Shown here piece by piece: positions 59,150 through 64,000 of a stretch of 64,000 nt of DNA. The stretch covers positions 37,442 to 101,441 of the forward strand of contig NZ_JACYHF010000022.1 in NCBI RefSeq assembly GCF_016482685.1, written 5' to 3'. The translations under genes and the position numbers were made by a program. Position 1 is the first letter of the stretch, and every line of letters starts with the position of its first letter. This stretch comes from Streptomyces sp. DSM 110735. Its GTDB lineage: Bacteria > Actinomycetota > Actinomycetes > Streptomycetales > Streptomycetaceae. The notes beneath the pieces were generated by a model that did no database searches, was not told the origin of the DNA, and was given only the letters and a program-made list of their open reading frames with translations.

Positions 59150-61050
59150 ACAAGGAGAACCCCGAGGCGGGACACGCTCTCCTCGACCGCGTCCTCGGGT
59201 CGCGTCCGCCCGCCTTCGCACTGCTGCACCGCCCCGAGGCAGGCGGCTCGGACCGGCTCGAGGTGCTGACGGGAAGGACGTCCACGGTCGATTGCGTGGA
59301 CCGGATTCCCCTGGCCGCGACGTCCGATCCGGACGCCGGGGCGCGCCAGGAGGTCCTGGCGCTGATCCCTTACCGCCAGCTGGCCGAGCGTGGCTTCACC
59401 TGTGCGGATGACGGCGAGCCCTTGATCGCGCTCACGGTGGAGGAGCAGGGTTCCATCGCGGTGAACGACGCGCTGCGGCGGCTGCCGGATGTGCCGGTCA
59501 CGCTCAGCGGAGCCGGCTTCGACCTGGACGACGACGAATACGCCGGGATCGTCCGCAAGGTGATCTCCGACGAGATCGGGACCGGCGAGGGCGCGAACTT
59601 CGTCATCAAAAGATCGTTCGTCGCCGACATCACCGACTACACGGTGCACAGCGCCCTCACGTTCTTCCGGCGGCTGCTGGAGCGGGAGCAAGGGGCGTAC
59701 TGGACGTTCGTCGTACACACAGGCGACCGTACCTTCGTCGGCGCCTCCCCCGAGCGGCATGTGAGCCTGCGCGCCGGCCGGGCCGTGATGAACCCGATCA
59801 GCGGCACGTACCGCTATCCGTCCTCCGGCCCCACTCTGCCGGGCGTGATGGACTTCCTCGCCGACCGCAAGGAAGCCGACGAGCTGTACATGGTCGTCGA
59901 CGAGGAACTGAAGATGATGGCGCGGATCTGTGACCCCGCTCCTCGCGTGGTGGGTCCGTATCTGAAGGAAATGGCGCGGCTGGCGCACACCGAGTACTTC
60001 ATCGAGGGCGCGAGCGACCACGACCCCCGCACGATCCTGCGGGAGACCATGTTCGCGCCGACCGTGACGGGAAGCCCCCTGGAGAGCGCCTGCCGGGTCA
60101 TCAACCGGTACGAGCCCCGCGGACGCGGCTACTACAGCGGCGTCGTCGCTCTCATCGGAGAGGACGAGCGGGGACGCCGCACGATGGACTCGTCGATCCT
60201 CATCCGGACCGCCGACATCGACGCGTCGGGCCGGCTGAACATCGGCGTCGGCGCCACCCTGGTACGGCATTCCGACCCGGACTCGGAGGTCGACGAGACC
60301 CGGGCCAAGGCGGCGGGGCTCCTCGCCGCACTCGGCACCGACGGCTCCGCGCGCTTCGCCGAGCACCCGCGCGTACGCCAGGCCCTCGAGCAGCGCAACG
60401 CCTCGATCGCCGATTTCTGGATCGGTGAGAGCTCCCGCCAGGCCGACCAGAGCACGGAACTGGCCGGACGCCGGGTCCTGGTGGTGGACGCGGAGGACAC
60501 CTTCACCTCCATGATCAGCCATCAGCTGCGGGCCATGGGGCTGAAGCCGACAGTCCGGCGCTTCGACGAGCCGTACTCCTTCGACGACCACGAGCTCGTC
60601 GTCATGGGCCCCGGTCCCGGCGATCCACGCGCCACGCGAACCCCCAAGATCGCGCACCTGCGGACCGCGCTCAGCACGCTCCTCGACCAGCGCCGCCCCT
60701 TCCTCGCCGTCTGTCTGAGCCATCAGGTGCTCAGCACCCTGCTCGGTCTGGACCTGGTGCGCCGGGAGCTGCCCAACCAGGGCGTTCAGCGGGAGATCGA
60801 TCTGTTCGGAACGCCCGAACGGGTCGGCTTCTACAACACGTTCGCCGCACGCAGCGCGCTCGATGTCGTCGACGTCCCCGGCGTGGGACTCGTCGAGGCG
60901 AGCCGGGATCACGGCACGGACGAAGTCCACGCGCTGCGTGGTCCCGGCTTCGCCTCGATGCAGTTCCACCCGGAGTCCGTACTCACCCAGGACGGGATAC
61001 GCATCGTCGGTGACGCGCTCATCGGGGTGATGCGCTCATGCGGGCAGTGA
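59146..61050 (+). CDS. phzE: 2-amino-2-deoxyisochorismate synthase, PhzE type
   Basis: Converts chorismate and glutamine to ADIC. The 634-residue fusion has a chorismate-binding domain (~1-430: FVGASPERHVSLRAGRAVMNPISGTYRYP, ADELYMVVDEELKMMARICDPA, APTVTGSPLESACRVINRYEPRGRGYYSGVVALIG) and a C-terminal class I glutamine amidotransferase domain with nucleophile Cys523 in FLAVCLSHQVLSTLLGLDLV and catalytic His in MQFHPESVLTQDG. Fusion order and length fit PhzE rather than TrpE/TrpG. Coupled to phzD by ATGA; overlaps the next gene by 13 bases. Confidence 0.95.
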   Translation: MNKENPEAGHALLDRVLGSRPPAFALLHRPEAGGSDRLEVLTGRTSTVDCVDRIPLAATSDPDAGARQEVLALIPYRQLAERGFTCADDGEPLIALTVEEQGSIAVNDALRRLPDVPVTLSGAGFDLDDDEYAGIVRKVISDEIGTGEGANFVIKRSFVADITDYTVHSALTFFRRLLEREQGAYWTFVVHTGDRTFVGASPERHVSLRAGRAVMNPISGTYRYPSSGPTLPGVMDFLADRKEADELYMVVDEELKMMARICDPAPRVVGPYLKEMARLAHTEYFIEGASDHDPRTILRETMFAPTVTGSPLESACRVINRYEPRGRGYYSGVVALIGEDERGRRTMDSSILIRTADIDASGRLNIGVGATLVRHSDPDSEVDETRAKAAGLLAALGTDGSARFAEHPRVRQALEQRNASIADFWIGESSRQADQSTELAGRRVLVVDAEDTFTSMISHQLRAMGLKPTVRRFDEPYSFDDHELVVMGPGPGDPRATRTPKIAHLRTALSTLLDQRRPFLAVCLSHQVLSTLLGLDLVRRELPNQGVQREIDLFGTPERVGFYNTFAARSALDVVDVPGVGLVEASRDHGTDEVHALRGPGFASMQFHPESVLTQDGIRIVGDALIGVMRSCGQ

Positions 61051-61370
61051 TCGCGTGGTGGGACCTCGGCCGGTCCGAGCAGACCATCGCCTCGCTCCGG
61101 GATTTTCTGCGCGACGAGGCCGTGGACCGCTTCTCCCAGGTACGAGGGCTGCGCCTGAAGGTGTGGATCTCGGACGAGCGCACCGACCGGTGGGGCGCCG
61201 TCTTCCTGTGGGAGTCGGCGGAGGCCGCGGCCGCCCCCATACCGGCCAGAGCCGCCGAACTCATCGGCTATCCGCCCACCGAACGGCACGTCTTCGACAT
61301 CGAGGCGACCACGGAAGGTGAGTACGACACCGTCCGGCTGGCCCGTCTGGGCCTCGCCTTCACCAGCTGA
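61038..61370 (+). CDS. YdhR-like small monooxygenase-family protein
   Basis: A 110-residue protein resembling the E. coli YdhR (putative mono-oxygenase, dimeric alpha-beta barrel) family: VRGLRLKVWISDERTDRWGAVFLWESAEAAAA ... RHVFDIEATTEGEYDTVRLARLGLAFTS. Members are often small cofactor-independent oxygenases or binding proteins in aromatic pathways. It overlaps phzE by 13 bases and so is surely co-translated; a role in handling a reactive dihydroaromatic or aminophenol is plausible but inferred. Confidence 0.75.
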   Translation: MRAVIAWWDLGRSEQTIASLRDFLRDEAVDRFSQVRGLRLKVWISDERTDRWGAVFLWESAEAAAAPIPARAAELIGYPPTERHVFDIEATTEGEYDTVRLARLGLAFTS

Positions 61371-61408
61371 GCCAAGCTCCCCGACGTGCCACGTGCCGGA
61401 GGACGACC

Positions 61409-62707
61409 ATGACAGACACGCCCGCACACGCTGCCGGGAGAGCGGCTCGCATCCCCGGTTCCAAGAGCATCACCAACCGTGCCCTGCTGCTGGCCGCGGC
61501 CGCGACGGGCACTTCTCGGCTGCGGTCCCCGCTCGTCAGCGCCGACACCGTCGCCTTCCGTACGGCGCTGGAGAACCTCGGGTGCCGGGTCGAAAGGCAG
61601 AGCCACGACCAGGTATGGGAGGTCACCGGTGCCGGATGCGGCCCCACGGGAGATGCCCACGTCTGGTGTGAGGACGCAGGAACGGCTGCTCGCTTCCTGC
61701 CGCCCTTCGTCGCCACCGGTCACGGCCGGTTCGTGTTCGACGGCAGTGCCCAGCTCAGGGCTCGTCCGCTGGGTCCGCTGGCCGAGACGCTGACCGCGCT
61801 GGGAGGCACGGTCACGACCGGGCCGAGCGGCGGCCTGCCCATGACCGTGGGGGCCGATGGACTCGACGGCGGCGCGATCACCGTGGACTCCTCGCTGAGC
61901 AGTCAGTTCCTGTCCGGACTGCTGATGGCGGCCCCGCTGATGCGATCACCGGTGGCCTTCACGGTCGACAGCCTGGTCAGCCGTCCGTACATCGCCATGA
62001 CGCTGGCTCTGATGCGCCGGTTCGGCGCGAAGGTCACTGAACGACCGGGGGACGTCATCGAAGTCCAGCCGGGTGGCTACGGCTCCGCGACCCTCACCGT
62101 GGAACCCGATGCCTCCACCGCCTCCTACGTCTTCGCGGCCGCCACGGTCACGGGTACCACCGTCACGGTGCCCGGGCTGGGCCGCGGCAGCCTCCAGGGC
62201 GATCTGCGCTTCGTCGACGTACTGCGGCGGCTCGGAGCACGGGTACAGGTCACGGAGTCGGCCACGGTCGTCGCGGGGGACGGCCGGCTGCGCGGAGGTT
62301 TCTCCGTCGACATGGGGGAGATCTCGGACACCTTCATGACCCTCGCGGCCATCGCTCCTCTCGCGGACGCGCCCATCACCGTGCGCGGCATCGCCCACGC
62401 CCGTCTCAAGGAGTCGGACCGTATCGCCGCTGTCGCGCAGAACTTGCGCGCCCTCGGGGTGGACACGGACGAAGGCCGGGACTGGATCACCATTCACCCC
62501 GGCAGTCCGCTGGGCACCCGTATCGCCTGCCGTCGCGATCATCGAATCGGCATGGCCTTCTCCGTCCTCGGACTCCGTGTCCCCGGAATCACGCTCGACG
62601 ACCCGTCCTGCGTCGGAAAGACCTTCCCCGGGTTCCACGAGGAGCTGCGACGGCTCTTTCCCCCTACCTCTCGACCAGCTTCCCCACTGCGACAAGGATC
62701 ACGATGA
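61409..62707 (+). CDS. aroA: 3-phosphoshikimate 1-carboxyvinyltransferase (EPSP synthase), pathway copy
   Basis: Transfers enolpyruvyl from PEP to shikimate 3-phosphate. The 432-residue protein has IPGSKSITNRALLLAAAATG (Lys19) at the start, SSLSSQFLSGLLMAAPL, RFGAKVTERPGD, GEISDTFMTLAAIAPLADAPITVRGIAHARLKESDRIAAV and C-terminal RRDHRIGMAFSVLGLRVPGITLDDPSCVGKTFPGFHEEL. All substrate-binding motifs appear intact. A housekeeping aroA is expected elsewhere; this copy is placed to feed the cluster. CGGAGG upstream of the ATG; its stop overlaps the monooxygenase start by 4 bases. Confidence 0.94.
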   Translation: MTDTPAHAAGRAARIPGSKSITNRALLLAAAATGTSRLRSPLVSADTVAFRTALENLGCRVERQSHDQVWEVTGAGCGPTGDAHVWCEDAGTAARFLPPFVATGHGRFVFDGSAQLRARPLGPLAETLTALGGTVTTGPSGGLPMTVGADGLDGGAITVDSSLSSQFLSGLLMAAPLMRSPVAFTVDSLVSRPYIAMTLALMRRFGAKVTERPGDVIEVQPGGYGSATLTVEPDASTASYVFAAATVTGTTVTVPGLGRGSLQGDLRFVDVLRRLGARVQVTESATVVAGDGRLRGGFSVDMGEISDTFMTLAAIAPLADAPITVRGIAHARLKESDRIAAVAQNLRALGVDTDEGRDWITIHPGSPLGTRIACRRDHRIGMAFSVLGLRVPGITLDDPSCVGKTFPGFHEELRRLFPPTSRPASPLRQGSR

Positions 62708-63891
62708 AGGCAATCATTGCCGGGGGCGGTATAGGCGGCCTCGCGGCGGCACTGAGCATCGCGCACCACGGCCACCAGGTCGTCGTGCTCGAACGAAGGG
62801 ACACCTTCAGCGAGTTGGGCGCGGGCATCCAGCTGGGTCCGAACGCCTTCCACGCCCTGGACCACCTGGGAGTCGGCGCGGCGGCGCGGCGGCACGCCGT
62901 GCACATCGACGAGTTGCGGTTCATGGACGGCACCACCGGTCAGCGGGTGGCGAGCATGCCGCTCACCGGCGCGTACCGCACCCGCTTCGGCAACCCGTAC
63001 GCCGTCGTGCACCGAGGTGATCTCTATCAGGCCCTCCTCGACGGCTGCGTCGCGGAGCGGAACATCACCCTGAACACGAAGTGTTCCGTGTCCGGGTACG
63101 AACAGGACGCGGAAGGGGTCACAGCGGTCACCGACACCGGACGGCGTGTCACCGGCGACGTGCTCATCGGCGCCGACGGCATCCGATCCGCCGTGCGCGC
63201 TCGGCTCGTAGGGGACGGCGCGCCACGCGTGTCGGGCCACACGATCTACCGGTCCGTGATCCCCATGGACCAGGTTCCCCCGGAACTGCGCTGGAACACC
63301 GTCACGTTGTGGGCCGGACCCAAGTGGCACTTCGTCCACTACCCCATCGGCGGAGGGAAGTTCCTCAACCTGGCGGTCACCCGGGACGACGGGGCAAGCG
63401 AAGTCGTGGTCGGCAGGCCCGCCGAGCGGGCTCATGTCCTGTCCGAGTTCCCCGCGCTGAGCGAGACCGCCCGCCAGCTGCTGGAACTGGGGGCCGACTG
63501 GAAGGAATGGGTCCTGTGCGACCGCGATCCGGTCGAGCGCTGGACGGACGGCCGCGTCGCCCTTCTTGGTGACGCCGCCCATCCCATGCTCCAATACGCG
63601 GCCCAGGGCGCCTGCATGGCCCTCGAGGACGCCGTCCTCATCGGACAGCTCCTGGCAGAGGCCGAGGGGGACGTCCCCCAGCTCCTGGAGAAGTACAACG
63701 CCGAGCGGTACGAGCGCACCGCGAAGGTGCAACAGGTGGCCCGTGCCATGGGTGAGCAGCTCTACCATCCGGCCGGGGAGGCCGCCGCTGCCCGCAACTC
63801 GATGCTGTCGGCCTTCACGATCGACGAACTGTACGACGAGGTCGAGTGGCTGCACGGAGCTCGTGTCGGCGGATCCGGGGGGCACCGTTGA
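62704..63891 (+). CDS. FAD-dependent aromatic monooxygenase (3-hydroxybenzoate 6-hydroxylase/salicylate hydroxylase-like)
   Basis: A 395-residue group A flavin hydroxylase: AIIAGGGIGGLAAALSIAHHGHQVVVLERR (GxGxxG), ELGAGIQLGPNAFHALDHLGVG, VLIGADGIRSAVRARLVG (DG motif) and RVALLGDAAHPMLQYAAQGACMALEDAVLIG (GD motif). The closest recognisable groups are 3-hydroxybenzoate 6-hydroxylases and salicylate hydroxylases. Here it could hydroxylate 3-hydroxyanthranilate para to its hydroxyl, or hydroxylate with decarboxylation to an aminophenol/aminohydroquinone; the sequence alone does not decide. ATG overlaps the aroA stop; its stop overlaps the aroC TTG start. Confidence 0.9.
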   Translation: MKAIIAGGGIGGLAAALSIAHHGHQVVVLERRDTFSELGAGIQLGPNAFHALDHLGVGAAARRHAVHIDELRFMDGTTGQRVASMPLTGAYRTRFGNPYAVVHRGDLYQALLDGCVAERNITLNTKCSVSGYEQDAEGVTAVTDTGRRVTGDVLIGADGIRSAVRARLVGDGAPRVSGHTIYRSVIPMDQVPPELRWNTVTLWAGPKWHFVHYPIGGGKFLNLAVTRDDGASEVVVGRPAERAHVLSEFPALSETARQLLELGADWKEWVLCDRDPVERWTDGRVALLGDAAHPMLQYAAQGACMALEDAVLIGQLLAEAEGDVPQLLEKYNAERYERTAKVQQVARAMGEQLYHPAGEAAAARNSMLSAFTIDELYDEVEWLHGARVGGSGGHR

Positions 63892-64000
63892 GCAGGCTGC
63901 GTTGGCTGACCGCGGGGGAGTCGCATGGCCCCGCACTCGTCGCGACGCTGGAGGGACTTCCCGCCGGCGTGCCGATCACCACCGAGATGGTGGCGGATCA
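63888..64000 (+). CDS. aroC: Chorismate synthase, N-terminal 38 residues (cut by window edge)
   Basis: Reading from TTG 63888 gives LSRLRWLTAGESHGPALVATLEGLPAGVPITTEMVAD, the unmistakable N-terminus of chorismate synthase with the GESHG signature (EPSP to chorismate). TTGA overlaps the monooxygenase stop. With aroA and the DAHP synthase it completes the first and last two shikimate steps inside the operon. Confidence 0.93.
   Translation, partial: MSRLRWLTAGESHGPALVATLEGLPAGVPITTEMVAD

Noticed and set aside
59146..61050. Anthranilate synthase (TrpE-TrpG fusion) for tryptophan synthesis
   Set aside because: The domain fusion with adjacent PhzD and DhbA-like genes fits ADIC synthase better, and no trp genes are nearby.
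56528..64000. A phenazine gene cluster
   Set aside because: phzC-, phzD- and phzE-like genes are present but phzF, phzB/A and phzG are not in the window, and a DhbA-like aromatising SDR points to 3-hydroxyanthranilate. It cannot be excluded beyond the right edge.

Overview
The window is a piece of a high-GC actinobacterial chromosome, almost certainly Streptomyces. The reading frames carry the strong G/C third-position bias of that genus. GTG starts and 4-base start/stop overlaps are frequent. Several genes are Streptomyces hallmarks: tipA with its internal TipAS start, a WhiJ/AbaA-type regulator trio, DUF3180, DUF397 and DUF4232 proteins. From memory, the order nadC-nadB-panC ... nuoD2 ... 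fol genes-ftsH-hpt-tilS-dacB-ppa ... tipA-ClC-gadB ... polA-like resembles the core of the S. coelicolor chromosome; no search could be run.

Layout. 0-4.4 kb (minus): NAD and pantothenate operon DUF2520-panC-nadB-nadC, with nadC cut by the window edge. 4.5-12.5 kb: a PLP lyase, an ArsR-type regulator, a NarL-type two-component pair, an NmrA-like protein, and a MidA-type methyltransferase convergent with an orphan nuoD paralogue. 12.6-17.2 kb: a coiled-coil membrane protein, an anchored esterase and a DUF2156 membrane protein. 17.3-21.2 kb: folate genes folP, folB, folK and folE with two accessory genes. 21.3-28.4 kb (minus): ftsH, hpt, tilS, a zincin and dacB. 28.5-36 kb: ppa, thrE, a DedA protein, YbjQ, tipA with its promoter, a ClC channel and gadB. 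36-46 kb: DinB, an aldehyde dehydrogenase, the XRE / ATP-binding / DUF397 trio, two lipoproteins, a DUF2786 protein, an HTH-ClpN regulator and a stand-alone family A DNA polymerase.

From about 46 kb to the right edge the content changes to an apparent specialized-metabolite gene cluster. It begins with a catalytically dead IS701-like protein, a GAF-PucR regulator, a methyltransferase and a transaldolase-like pseudoenzyme. A four-gene unit follows (cupin, exported BBE-type flavin oxidase, MFS exporter, SDR) and ends in a clear terminator. Next is an eight-gene, largely overlapping operon: class II DAHP synthase, DhbA/EntA-like SDR, PhzD-type isochorismatase, PhzE-type ADIC synthase, YdhR-like protein, EPSP synthase, 3-hydroxybenzoate-6-hydroxylase-like FAD monooxygenase, and chorismate synthase, which is cut by the edge. 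Together these would pull erythrose-4-phosphate and PEP through a private shikimate branch to chorismate, ADIC, trans-2,3-dihydro-3-hydroxyanthranilate (DHHA) and probably 3-hydroxyanthranilate, with flavin oxidation and export afterwards. No phzF, phzB or phzG, PKS, NRPS or ligase is visible, so the end product cannot be named.

Regulatory structure found by eye: a 28/32-identical motif in inverted orientation flanking the AbaA-like/DUF397 pair; twin 19-bp palindromes over an apparent leaderless promoter of the HTH-ClpN gene; the MerR-type tipA promoter; and paired direct repeats between the transaldolase-like and cupin genes. No rRNA, tRNA, CRISPR array or complete insertion sequence was found. 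The only gene-free stretch over 300 bases (40338-40718) is described under the motif at 40449-40480.
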